Shown: piece after piece, positions 55,809-63,268 of the stretch | How the letters are laid out: every line of letters starts with the position of its first letter | Position numbering within the stretch: the stretch's first letter is position 1 | NCBI GenBank assembly: GCA_946480085.1 | Contig: CAMLHZ010000006.1 | Location: 143,367-207,366 of the forward strand | DNA: 64,000 nt | Direction: 5' to 3' | DNA from: an uncultured Flavobacteriales bacterium | GTDB lineage: Bacteria > Bacteroidota > Bacteroidia > Flavobacteriales > Crocinitomicaceae | Translations under genes and position numbers: made by a program | Notes under the pieces: generated by a model | The model's database searches: none | What the model was told of the DNA's origin: nothing | What the model saw: the letters and a program-made list of their open reading frames with translations, nothing else

Positions 55809-56701
55809 AGACGTTTTTTTACTACTTCTTTCAATTCTTCGCAGGCTTTTGAACAGATACTTTCCAGTTGGACAATAAGCTCTGGTAATTCATCTAAATG
55901 TTTATTCTCCTTGGTATATTCTTCAATTTTTCTCGCTAGATTTTCATAATCTTGATGAATGCCCATTATCGCAAATGATGGAATGAGTTTATGTACAGCA
56001 GCATTCAATGATTTCCAGTTTTGAGCTATCAAACTCTCATTTATTGATTTTACTAAAATTGGGGTTTGTTCCAAATAAAGTAGAATCATTTCGGTCATTA
56101 GTTTTGGTTTATACTTGGTCCGCTTCGTTAAAGACTCCAGATTACAATATGTTGAGTGGATTAAAATAGGTGTTTCGTTCGTTTCGTTTTTGTTGCTCGT
56201 TGAATGTTTTTTTACCAATTCAATGATTTTACGTCGCAATAATTGATCATCCAATGGTTTTGGAAGGTAATCATTCATGCCTAAAGCTTTACATTGCAAC
56301 AAATCAACACTGGTTACGTCTGCGGTCAATGCGATAATAGGAACGTTCAACTTCATTTTTTCGCGAATGTATTTGGTTACTTCAAAGCCATCCATTTCAG
56401 GCATCTGCAAATCCATCAAAATAAGATCATAACCATCATTTTCCAGTTCATTGATCGCCATCTTTCCGTTTTGAGCAATGGTGCAGTTAAACCCAAAGTC
56501 ACGAAGTAGAACTTTCATTAGTAGTTGGTTGAGCGGGGAGTCTTCCACCACCAGAATTTGAAAATTGGTATTCAAACCAGCATCAACAGCTTTAGGTTCC
56601 ATTTCGGGAATCGTATCGATTTCATAGAAATTACTCACAGATCCTTCATCTAGACTTTTTAGACCCTCTAATTCGATACTTTTTTTTCTCAAAGGATCCA
56701 T
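55805..56701 (-). CDS. REC-HPt phosphorelay protein
   Basis: 298 aa. After a 45-aa leader comes a receiver domain (about 47-165): acidic Glu53/Asp54, phospho-acceptor Asp97 in DLILMDLQMPEMDG, Thr in IIALTAD and Lys148 in LPKPLD. A C-terminal HPt domain (about 190-298) has phospho-acceptor His237 in NAAVHKLIPSFAIMG. There is no kinase core, so it looks like the receiver and HPt part of a hybrid kinase made as a separate protein. It sits between an AraC regulator (whose stop TAA abuts this ATG at 56701/56702) and a single-domain response regulator. Confidence 0.92.
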   Translation of the reverse strand: MDPLRKKSIELEGLKSLDEGSVSNFYEIDTIPEMEPKAVDAGLNTNFQILVVEDSPLNQLLMKVLLRDFGFNCTIAQNGKMAINELENDGYDLILMDLQMPEMDGFEVTKYIREKMKLNVPIIALTADVTSVDLLQCKALGMNDYLPKPLDDQLLRRKIIELVKKHSTSNKNETNETPILIHSTYCNLESLTKRTKYKPKLMTEMILLYLEQTPILVKSINESLIAQNWKSLNAAVHKLIPSFAIMGIHQDYENLARKIEEYTKENKHLDELPELIVQLESICSKACEELKEVVKKRL

Positions 56702-57286
56702 TTATTCCTCTGTTAGATTTCCATTACCAATATCTTCTATAGGTTTTCTGCGAATAGTTTTCATTTGTTTAAAATGAGATGGAGTCAATCCCGTCACTTT
56801 TTTAAACTGAGTTGACAAATGGGCCACACTACTGTAATTCATCTTCCAGGCAATTTCCGTAATGTTGAGTTCTCCGTAAATGATTAACTCTTTTATTCGT
56901 TCAACTTTATGGGAAATGATGAATTGCTCAATGGTTGTTCCCTGCACTTCTGAAAACAAGTTCGACATATAAGTGTAATCATGCTGTAGCTGATCACTTA
57001 GAAAACTGGAAAAGTTCACTTTCAGTCCTTCATCTGTATGATGAACCATTTGAACGATTACGTTTTTGATTCTTTCAATCAATACTGACCTTTTGTCGTC
57101 GATTAGTTCAAGACCTGAAGTAAGAAGACCTTTTCTGAGCTGTTCTCGCTGCTCCAAAGAAATGTTTTCCATTATCTCTACTTCTCCCAATTCAACGGGC
57201 ATAAAGTGTAGATTTAATTTTTTTAGTTCTTCTTTCACTGCTAATTTACAGCGGTTGCTTACCATGTATTTAATGTATATTTTCAA
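56702..57286 (-). CDS. AraC-family regulator, paralogue of 45670-46230, first HMA-like Cys lost
   Basis: 194 aa, collinear with the 45.7-kb protein: MKIYIKYMVSNRCKLAVKEELKKL against MKIYVKNMACESCKIFVEGAL, then the AraC double HTH (HDYTYMSNLFSEVQGTTIEQFIISHKVERIKELI; ITEIAWKMNYSSVAHLSTQFKKVTGLTPSHFKQM). The MxCxxC motif is here MVSNRC, keeping only the second Cys, so metal binding of that type is unlikely. First gene of a tight minus-strand operon with REC-HPt and a single-domain receiver. The first few bases of this gene (57253-57261) happen to match a motif after 58501; see findings. Confidence 0.85.
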   Translation of the reverse strand: MKIYIKYMVSNRCKLAVKEELKKLNLHFMPVELGEVEIMENISLEQREQLRKGLLTSGLELIDDKRSVLIERIKNVIVQMVHHTDEGLKVNFSSFLSDQLQHDYTYMSNLFSEVQGTTIEQFIISHKVERIKELIIYGELNITEIAWKMNYSSVAHLSTQFKKVTGLTPSHFKQMKTIRRKPIEDIGNGNLTEE

Positions 57287-57655
57287 TGCTATTTGTTTAG
57301 ATTTTACTCTTTTATGTTCTCATTGAATGAACACATACTGTCGCGGTAAAGATGGTGTCTTTAATTGATAAAGCAGTTAGCTTATAACCATTATAAATTA
57401 TATAATTTTTGGGTTTTAAATATTCAATATTAGGGAGTAATGAGTTTCTATTTTAAATAGCCGTTAGAGCATTTGCCTCTTCGTAGAAGTAGATTAAACA
57501 GAATTCGGACAACAGATGATTGAAAAAAACACCCTTTAAATCAGGCAATAAAGAAACACATTGTTTTGGTGAGGAAACTTTTTCCTAATTTCACACGAAC
57601 TTCAACTTGGAAGTGGGATACAGAGTTATCATTGCGATATTAAAACGACCATTCT
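57287..57655. other. Intergenic, no gene seen
   Basis: AT-rich spacer upstream of the minus-strand AraC operon, which must contain its promoter. I see no clear TAnnTTTG box and no ORF. It leads into the araC remnant at 57656. Confidence 0.4.
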
Positions 57656-57734
57656 CCATCTCAGTTTAAAGCATTGAAAGAGAAAAGAGAATAAACCATT
57701 CAACATATTTGAGTACTCAAAAAGTAAAAGACAA
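57656..57734 (+). pseudogene. Remnant of an araC 3' end plus spacer
   Basis: CCATCTCAGTTTAAAGC, ATTGAAAGAGAAAAGA, ACCATTCAAC and GAGTACTCAAAAA follow the same order and spacing as 46174-46250 (the last codons of the 45.7-kb araC gene, its stop region and the spacer before the histidine kinase), with small indels that destroy the frame. It ends where the ORF at 57735 begins, exactly where a kinase gene would start. Confidence 0.85.
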
Positions 57735-58109
57735 ATGATAGAATCAAAATTCATATTGGATATAATAGCAACAACGATTGCAGGTGAAAAGCACGAAGAC
57801 CAAATGGCTAAGCAAATAAAGCATTTGGAGGAAGTAGAGTACGAGCACATGGACACCGGATTGATTTTGTTTCTTGATCCTGAGCCGAAGATTAAACCCT
57901 ACGTTTTGACAAATGAGCAATTGGTTGAAACATTTGGAGACAAAGATCATGAATTGTCTAAAGTGGAATTAATTAAAGAAGACCAAAAGATTCAGGCCGA
58001 TGTATCTGTTCACTTTGTAAATGGAATCATCGATCGCATCGAGATTTGGAACAAGAAAGGTGAGTATCCTGAAGACGATTTAGCGAGTTGGGAATTAATT
58101 CGTAGATAG
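57735..58109 (+). CDS. Hypothetical acidic cytoplasmic protein
   Basis: 124 aa, with no signal peptide or membrane helix and many Glu/Asp/Lys. Segments such as HMDTGLILFLDPEPKIKPYVLTNEQLV and VSVHFVNGIIDRIEIWNKKGEYPEDDL look like a small beta-sheet domain, but I do not recognise the family. The ATG at 57735 lies in sequence that still resembles the start of the 46241 kinase, so the true start could be further in (for example at residue 24, MAKQ). The membrane protein gene follows 11 bp later on the same strand. Confidence 0.6.
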   Translation: MIESKFILDIIATTIAGEKHEDQMAKQIKHLEEVEYEHMDTGLILFLDPEPKIKPYVLTNEQLVETFGDKDHELSKVELIKEDQKIQADVSVHFVNGIIDRIEIWNKKGEYPEDDLASWELIRR

Positions 58110-58120
58110 GCTTTTAACAA

Positions 58121-58501
58121 ATGATACTCATAGCTCATTACGGACTTGTAATATTGCTGTCGCTTTTTTTAGTGTTTCATCTGTGCATTCTCCTTAAAGT
58201 GATTCCCTACAGCATTGTTTGGGGCGGACGATTAAAAACAGACACAGAGATGTATCGGTTTGAAACCGTATCCATTTTGATTAATCTCGTTTTTCTGCTC
58301 ATTGCTTTGGCGCAATCACCTTTTTTAATAATCGACCTTCCCAACACAGTACTGACGATTTTATTATGGGTTTTGGCAGCCTTGTTTCTGTTCAATACTT
58401 TCGGAAATGCATTGTCAAAAAACAAATTAGAACAAATCATCTTTACGCCCATCACCGTTCTATTAACCATCTTTTCAGTCATTTCAGCAGTAAGCAACTG
58501 A
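58121..58501 (+). CDS. Small four-helix membrane protein
   Basis: 126 aa, with hydrophobic helices at about 7-27, 49-67, 72-92 and 103-122. Between helices 1 and 2 is KVIPYSIVWGGRLKTDTEMYRFE, a conserved-looking loop that I associate with an unnamed bacterial membrane protein family. It has no transport or enzyme motif. It lies 11 bp after the preceding hypothetical gene. The attC-like boundary of the cassette region begins right after its stop codon, so it is the last gene before the clearly cassette-like units. Confidence 0.65.
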   Translation: MILIAHYGLVILLSLFLVFHLCILLKVIPYSIVWGGRLKTDTEMYRFETVSILINLVFLLIALAQSPFLIIDLPNTVLTILLWVLAALFLFNTFGNALSKNKLEQIIFTPITVLLTIFSVISAVSN

Positions 58502-58540
58502 CGAGAAAACGAGTGAAAATTAGTATACTTGTTAGGCACC

Positions 58541-58566
58541 TTTGTCTATTTGGAAACCGTTAGCAG
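58541..58566 (+). repeat. attC-like right half, site A
   Basis: TTTGTCTATTTGG, a 5-nt spacer and GTTAGCAG. It is nearly identical to the right half of site C (59701-59724). A left half is present only in diverged form; AATTAGTATACTTGTTAGG resembles AATGATTATACTTGGTAAGG of site B. Confidence 0.6.
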
Positions 58567-58575
58567 TAATTTAAA

Positions 58576-59061
58576 ATGACGAAAACTGACAAATCCATAC
58601 ATAACATTTGTATTGCTTCAATAAAGAGAAGTACAATAAAGCCGTATGACTTTAAATGGACGAAGTTTTATGAAGATAACACGGAGTTTCCATATGCTGG
58701 ACTTGAAATTGACTTGATGGAGGATGAACTATTTATTTGTTCCACTTTTATTGATCAGAACAACTTCAGTATTGTGACTACAAGACGACTATTAACTCAA
58801 CAAGACGGTCAATTATACTCGGAGTATATTCAAGGTGCGACTGACAAATTGTATGGTGACTTTAAAGGTTATCAAGACAAGGATTTTACGTTCGGACAAG
58901 TTCAAGTGCAAAACGGAAATGAAATAAAATACTTTATTGAAACAGGTGAAGCATCAATGGTTATGATACATGGCGTACGAACTTTAATCAGGACTACACA
59001 AATGGCGCATAATCAAATAGAAAAAGTGAAACGAATTTGGGACAAACAGAACGAAAAATGA
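58576..59061 (+). CDS. Hypothetical protein, cassette-borne
   Basis: 161 aa, soluble, with no signal peptide. Segments like FKWTKFYEDNTEFPYAGLEIDLMEDELFICSTFID and a mixed alpha/beta pattern suggest a single small domain, but I recognise no family. It starts 9 bp after GTTAGCAG (58559-58566) and ends 3 bp before CTGCTAAC (59065-59072), so the ORF fills the unit as in integron cassettes. No strong ribosome-binding sequence, as usual here; expression may depend on an upstream promoter. Confidence 0.65.
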   Translation: MTKTDKSIHNICIASIKRSTIKPYDFKWTKFYEDNTEFPYAGLEIDLMEDELFICSTFIDQNNFSIVTTRRLLTQQDGQLYSEYIQGATDKLYGDFKGYQDKDFTFGQVQVQNGNEIKYFIETGEASMVMIHGVRTLIRTTQMAHNQIEKVKRIWDKQNEK

Positions 59062-59064
59062 AAA

Positions 59065-59142
59065 CTGCTAACACTAAATAAATCAAGCGCCAAAAATGAT
59101 TATACTTGGTAAGGGAATTTACTTGTTTGGGAACCGATATGT
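59065..59142 (+). repeat. attC-like site B
   Basis: CTGCTAAC (59065-59072), one base, CTAAATAA (59074-59081), then TTGTTTGG (59123-59130), a 5-nt spacer GAACC and GATATGT from 59136. CTAAATAA and TTGTTTGG pair with two G-T pairs. Same 78-bp length and order as site C. Confidence 0.65.
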
Positions 59143-59154
59143 ACAATTACAACC

Positions 59155-59640
59155 ATGATAGAAAAACACCTGAAATATAACTTTCCAGAAAAAAACAGTG
59201 ACCCTTTTGACACTGATTTTGATGGTAACTATTTTGCTTTTGCAAATGCATTCACGAATTTGTCGGATAAACTATCTGATTTTTCAATAGATATTCTCGA
59301 GAAGCAAATTCCAATGGGATACAAAACGATTATTATTCTTAATAGATTAAGTATACTATCAAATGGTTTTGAGAAATCTCGTTGGGAAGAGTCGATAAAT
59401 AGGGTAAAAAGCAGTCGTTATTTCTTAACCACTGACAAGACAATTCAATTTTTCAGGAAGGATTGGCAGGCTAACATAGAGACAAATGTTATTTACAAAC
59501 CAGAGTCGAATGATGCAAGCTTAAATTCGAGCATATGGGATAACTTTCAAGAATGCTTGGAATATGCAAAGAAGGTATCCGAAGAAAATAAATGCACTGT
59601 TATTATTTCAGAGGTGCTAGATTCAATATCATGGCATTAA
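59155..59640 (+). CDS. Hypothetical protein, cassette-borne
   Basis: 161 aa, soluble, of unknown family, with aromatic and acidic residues spread evenly (FPEKNSDPFDTDFDGNYFAFANAFTNLSDKL ... GYKTIIILNRLSIL). No signal or membrane segment. It starts 19 bp after the boundary GATATGTACA (59136) and ends 6 bp before TGTACATAAC (59647), the near-complement of its own start. No similarity to the neighbouring ORF of the same length was noticed. Probably an accessory gene of unknown role. Confidence 0.65.
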   Translation: MIEKHLKYNFPEKNSDPFDTDFDGNYFAFANAFTNLSDKLSDFSIDILEKQIPMGYKTIIILNRLSILSNGFEKSRWEESINRVKSSRYFLTTDKTIQFFRKDWQANIETNVIYKPESNDASLNSSIWDNFQECLEYAKKVSEENKCTVIISEVLDSISWH

Positions 59641-59646
59641 AAAAGA

Positions 59647-59724
59647 TGTACATAACACCAAATAAATCAAGCACAAAAAGTCTAGATTTATAAGTCATCT
59701 TTGTCTATTTGGAAAACGTTATAA
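59647..59724 (+). repeat. attC-like site C
   Basis: TGTACATAAC (59647-59656), one base, CCAAATA (59658-59664), then TATTTGG (59706-59712), AAAAC and GTTATAA from 59718. The inner arms pair perfectly. Confidence 0.68.
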
Positions 59725-59776
59725 CCAATTGTAAAGAAATAGCACCAAAAGAATATACAGAATAATTTAAAAAAAC

Positions 59777-60097
59777 ATGAAAACTTGTCCGAACTGCAAA
59801 TCAGAAATTGAAGATGATTGGGATTTATGCTGGAATTGTAATTATAGTATGAGTGAAAACAAAGTCATTGAAAACGAAGTTGTTGAAAACAAAGAAACGA
59901 CAAAAGAAAGCAGAGAAATAGAATGTTTAAGATGTAATATCCCTTTAATATTTGCAGGGGATTACAAATTTCATGAAGGCGCAAGGATCGGTTTTTTTGG
60001 TGATTTATTTGAGGCTTTTGTTAACCGAGAAAAATTCGATTTATACGTTTGTCCAAAATGTAGAAAAATAGAATTTTACGTGCCACAGAAAGTATGA
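59777..60097 (+). CDS. Double zinc-ribbon small protein, cassette-borne
   Basis: 106 aa. An N-terminal zinc ribbon CPNCKSEIEDDWDLCWNC (Cys at 4, 7, 19, 22) is followed by a short acidic linker with ENEVVENKE-like repeats. A second ribbon pair CLRC (about 54-57) and CPKC (about 95-98) surrounds GDYKFHEGARIGFFGDLFEAFVNRE. The second half recalls small Bacteroidota proteins that read as nucleotide- or lipid-associated zinc ribbons, but the function is unknown. It lies in the unit starting GTTATAACC at 59718; the complementary end motif is not clear (TTATACAG at about 60110). Confidence 0.7.
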   Translation: MKTCPNCKSEIEDDWDLCWNCNYSMSENKVIENEVVENKETTKESREIECLRCNIPLIFAGDYKFHEGARIGFFGDLFEAFVNREKFDLYVCPKCRKIEFYVPQKV

Positions 60098-60547
60098 GGA
60101 CATTTATACAGAAAAGCTCCAAAGCTGGCGCGAGTCACTGACTCGTACCATTTCTTAACAACTCACGAGCTCGGTAACGAAGAGATAATTAAAATAGAAG
60201 CTGGGATTAGTCTTCGTTTTTTTTGTGCTGATAAAATATAAACATGTAAGGACTCGATCTATTCAAGAAATGCGCGCTATTTTACGATTTGCAAGATTAT
60301 TTAGTATATTCGGTTAAAGTAATAAAACCTTCGCCTATACACTGCCGTGAGACATTTTTGACAAGGTTTGTAGCTTGTATAAAGAAGTTAGCGATAATTA
60401 TGAATGAAATCTCATCTATAGTTAATAGTCTTATGTATTAATCGGTAAAATGATACTATAGCTTTGTTGTCCAAATTATTTTACAAAATAGATTACCATA
60501 AAATGCCATTAAAAAAAATATATTTTAGTATTCATAAATAAAAAACA
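60098..60547. other. Intergenic boundary region with hairpin and structured element E1
   Basis: No gene seen. It holds the palindrome CGAGTCACTGACTCG inside a CCAAAGCTGGCG...CTCGTACC block (60113-60145), a GATTAGTCTTCG stretch before T8 near 60207 that echoes the terminator at 62533, and element E1 (60281-60386) that ends in AAGTTAG and resembles 62619-62722. Confidence 0.6.
60281..60393 (+). repeat. Structured boundary element E1
   Basis: AAACCTT (60325-60331) pairs with AAGGTTT (60363-60369). It shares ACGATTTG, CCTnCGCCTA and GTATAAAnAAGTTAG with E2. It ends in GTTAGCG, the putative start of the unit carrying the FG-GAP-like gene. Confidence 0.55.
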
Positions 60548-62515
60548 ATGTGTAAAAAACTACTTTTTTTTGCGCTGTTTGCTATAGCCTGCTGTCAAAC
60601 AACAACTGCACAAAACTGGAATGAAATTATTAAAGCCACAGCTAATGATAGGGGAGCAAATGATTGGTTTGGCTGGTCAGTAGCCATCTCGGGTGATTAT
60701 GCTATTGTGGGGGCTTATCGGGAAGATGAAGATGTGTCAGGAGGGAATACGCAAAGCGAATCTGGTTCGGCTTATATCTTCAAAAAAAATGGAGGAACAT
60801 GGAGTCTGATTCAAAAAATCGCGGCTTCTGACAGGAGTGCTGGTGATTTCTTTGGCTCTTCGGTATCCATTTCTGGAGATTATGCTGTTGTGGGGGCTTT
60901 TAATGAGGATGAAGATGCATCTGGCGGAAACACTAAATCTAATGCTGGTTCGGCTTATATTTTTAAAAACAACGGCGGAACATGGACACAGGTTCAAAAA
61001 ATTGTAAATTCTGACAGAAATTTTAACGATCATTTTGGCTATTCAGTAGCCATCTCGGGAGATTATATCGCTGTAGGAGCCGTTTGGGAAGATGAAGATG
61101 TCTCGGGTATGAATCCTCTGGGATTTGCCGGTTCAGCTTACATATTTAAAAATAATGCAGGAACGTGGACCGAAGTTCAAAAAATTGTGTCTTCGGATAG
61201 AGCCGTTCAAGATTACTTTGGCCAATCTATTGCCATCTCTGGAGATTATATCATAGTTGGCGTTCAATATGAGGATGAAAACGTATCTGGCGGAAGTACA
61301 CAATCGGAGGCAGGATCAGCTTATATCTTCAAAAACAATGCTGGAATATGGACGCAGGTACAAAAAATCGTAGCCTCCGACAGGGCTGCTGGTGATATGT
61401 TTGGATTTTCGGTAGCCATTTCGGGAGATTATGCCATTGTTGGTGCTATATGGGAAGATGAAAATGAAGCTGGTGGGAATACCCAAACTTCTGCCGGATC
61501 AGCCTATATTTTCAAAAACAATTTGGGAACATGGACACAAATGCAAAAAATTGTGGCTTCCGATAGATCTATTGATGATAGATTCGCTGCATCTGTATCT
61601 ATATCAGGAGAATATGCTATAGTAGGAGCTGTAGGAGAATCCCATGATGTTTCTGGTAATAACACCTTAAGCGAAGCGGGTTCGGCCTATATTTTTAAAC
61701 TCAATGGAGCAACATGGATACAATCTCAAAAAATTGTAACATCCGACAGGGATGTTAATGATCAATTCGGCTATTCAGTAGCCATCTCAGGAAATTATGC
61801 ATTGGGAGGAGCAATTAATGAGGATGAAGATGCATTTGGAGGGAATAGCCAAAGCGCAGCCGGTTCAGCTTATATTTTTGGGCTAGATTGTTCGACCACT
61901 GGAGTTGACAATCAAATCGCTTGCGATAGTTATACATGGATCGACGGAAATACCTATACGGAATCAAACAATATAGCCACTCACATCCTAACCAATGCCA
62001 CAGGCTGCGACAGTGTGGTTACACTGAATTTGACAATAAACACGGTGGACATTTCTGTATCTAGCAATGGTCCAACCTTAACCGCTACGGCAACGGGTGC
62101 CGCTTATCAATGGTTAAACTGTGATAATAATTTTAGTGAAATTATTGGCGAAACAGGACAATCATTTACTGCAATGGCTAATGGAAATTATGCTTTAGAA
62201 ATTATCCAAAACGGTTGTACTGATACCTCAATTTGTTATACAGTATCAGGTGTGGGAATAGCAGAAAACGGAGTGGAGATTTACACGGTTGTATACCCAA
62301 ACCCAAGCCCCAAAACGTTTATAGTGAAATTAGGTAAAACTTATTCAGATGTTACTGCTAGAGTAGAGAACATAACCGGAGTGCTGATTAATCAATATGA
62401 ATACACATCTACTGATAAATTTCAAGTAAACATAGAAGAAGAACCAGGTATATATTTTATTAGGTTGTATTCTTCTGGTAATCAAATAGCTAATATTAAA
62501 GTAGAGAAACGATAA
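60548..62515 (+). CDS. Seven-repeat FG-GAP-like beta-propeller protein with type A T9SS sorting domain
   Basis: 655 aa with signal peptide (1-21, QTTTA|QN). Residues 33 to about 447 consist of seven repeats of exactly 61 aa: SDR...D.FG.SVAISGDYAIVGA..EDED.SGGNTQS.AGSAYIFKNN.GTWTQVQKIV. This matches FG-GAP/integrin-alpha-type blades, so a seven-bladed propeller is likely; the DED/ED acidic turns may bind Ca. A repeat-like unit with CDSYTWIDGNTYTESN and ATGCDSVVTLNLTIN follows, then an Ig-like piece and a type A sorting domain (VVYPNPSPKTFIVKLGK ... GIYFIRLYSSGNQIANIKVEKR). Exported and surface-anchored. Large for a cassette; flanked by boundary elements E1 and E2. Confidence 0.88.
   Translation: MCKKLLFFALFAIACCQTTTAQNWNEIIKATANDRGANDWFGWSVAISGDYAIVGAYREDEDVSGGNTQSESGSAYIFKKNGGTWSLIQKIAASDRSAGDFFGSSVSISGDYAVVGAFNEDEDASGGNTKSNAGSAYIFKNNGGTWTQVQKIVNSDRNFNDHFGYSVAISGDYIAVGAVWEDEDVSGMNPLGFAGSAYIFKNNAGTWTEVQKIVSSDRAVQDYFGQSIAISGDYIIVGVQYEDENVSGGSTQSEAGSAYIFKNNAGIWTQVQKIVASDRAAGDMFGFSVAISGDYAIVGAIWEDENEAGGNTQTSAGSAYIFKNNLGTWTQMQKIVASDRSIDDRFAASVSISGEYAIVGAVGESHDVSGNNTLSEAGSAYIFKLNGATWIQSQKIVTSDRDVNDQFGYSVAISGNYALGGAINEDEDAFGGNSQSAAGSAYIFGLDCSTTGVDNQIACDSYTWIDGNTYTESNNIATHILTNATGCDSVVTLNLTINTVDISVSSNGPTLTATATGAAYQWLNCDNNFSEIIGETGQSFTAMANGNYALEIIQNGCTDTSICYTVSGVGIAENGVEIYTVVYPNPSPKTFIVKLGKTYSDVTARVENITGVLINQYEYTSTDKFQVNIEEEPGIYFIRLYSSGNQIANIKVEKR
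60644..61889 (+). repeat. Seven in-frame 183-bp repeats
   Basis: Units start at residues 33, 94, 155, 216, 277, 338 and 399 of the encoded protein with no length variation; the last unit is cut after AYIFG. The DNA repeats are similar but not identical. Confidence 0.9.
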
Positions 62516-62532
62516 AACAAAAATTAATAACT

Positions 62533-62561
62533 AAAAGCGAAGATTAGTCTTCGCTTTTTTT
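62533..62561 (+). terminator. Terminator of the FG-GAP-like gene
   Basis: AAAAGCGAAGA / TCTTCGCTTTT around TTAG, with T7 after it, 18 bp after the stop codon. Confidence 0.9.
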
Positions 62562-62618
62562 GTGCTTCTAAATGTATAAATGTGAACGACAGGTACATTA
62601 AGTAAATCCACTTACCGC

Positions 62619-62722
62619 TTGACGATTTGAAGTTTTTTTGTCTACATTAGCTATACGCGACAAACCTGCGCCTAAATATTTTTTTTGGTTGTCAAAAGGC
62701 AGGTTTTAGGGAGTATAAATAA
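62619..62722 (+). repeat. Structured boundary element E2
   Basis: AAACCTGC (62662-62669) pairs with GCAGGTTT (62699-62706). Compared with E1 one stem pair changes T-A to G-C in both arms. It ends directly before GTTAGAAC at 62723. Confidence 0.55.
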
Positions 62723-63268
62723 GTTAGAACTCATTTTATGACGACAAAAAACACTTACATATTGACCATTTTCGTTTTTGTTTTCGGACTTGTTGCTTGT
62801 GGACAAAGCACTGCATCTCAAGATTCGATAATAACTAAATCAAACTATTCACTTTCAATAACTACATTTAATCACGCAGAGCAATTTTCTAAGGGTGTAA
62901 CAACTTATAGCCTAAAGAATGACACATTGACTATTCGAAAGACATTTAGGCTATCAGACAAAGTCACAATATTGTTTTCAAAAAAAATAGACGATAATTC
63001 CATTGAGCAAATTAAAAGTGTAGGCATCGACAGTTTAAAGGACTTTTATTGTAACAACTGCGTAATGATGACAAGTGGAAATGAATATTTTATCTCAACG
63101 ACTATTGACACAGTTAATAAGAAAATTATTCTTCATCACTATTACAACGAACAAATTGAAAGACTAATTAATGAACTGAACAAAAACATACCAGACAGTT
63201 TTAAACTTCACTATTTGAGAAGTGAAACTAAACAAGACTGCGAGATGTAAATAAAAATGAGTTCTAAC
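62723..63268 (+). repeat. 15-bp perfect inverted repeats enclosing a lipoprotein gene
   Basis: GTTAGAACTCATTTT (62723-62737) is immediately followed by the ATG, and AAAATGAGTTCTAAC (63254-63268) begins 4 bp after the stop codon. Confidence 0.95.
62738..63250 (+). CDS. Cassette-borne lipoprotein, unknown function
   Basis: 170 aa with lipobox GLVA|C (Cys21) after a hydrophobic segment. The mature domain is about 150 aa, with NNCVMM containing a second Cys and a C-terminal amphipathic helix (NEQIERLINELNKNIPDSF). I recognise no family. The start codon directly follows a 15-bp motif whose exact reverse complement comes 4 bp after the stop, so gene and boundaries form one compact unit. No promoter box is seen between E2 and the ATG; the boundary element itself may supply it. 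Confidence 0.72.
   Translation: MTTKNTYILTIFVFVFGLVACGQSTASQDSIITKSNYSLSITTFNHAEQFSKGVTTYSLKNDTLTIRKTFRLSDKVTILFSKKIDDNSIEQIKSVGIDSLKDFYCNNCVMMTSGNEYFISTTIDTVNKKIILHHYYNEQIERLINELNKNIPDSFKLHYLRSETKQDCEM

Noticed and set aside
57253..58496. GTTGCTTAC at 57253 complementary to GTAAGCAAC at 58488, suggesting a cassette for the genes at 57735 and 58121
   Set aside because: The left copy is inside the coding start of the minus-strand araC gene and crosses the araC remnant; a 9-bp match is weak, so it was treated as chance.
59718..60120. Zinc-ribbon gene as a fully bounded cassette
   Set aside because: The left boundary GTTATAACC is clear, but the expected complement is only TTATACAG; not counted as a verified pair.
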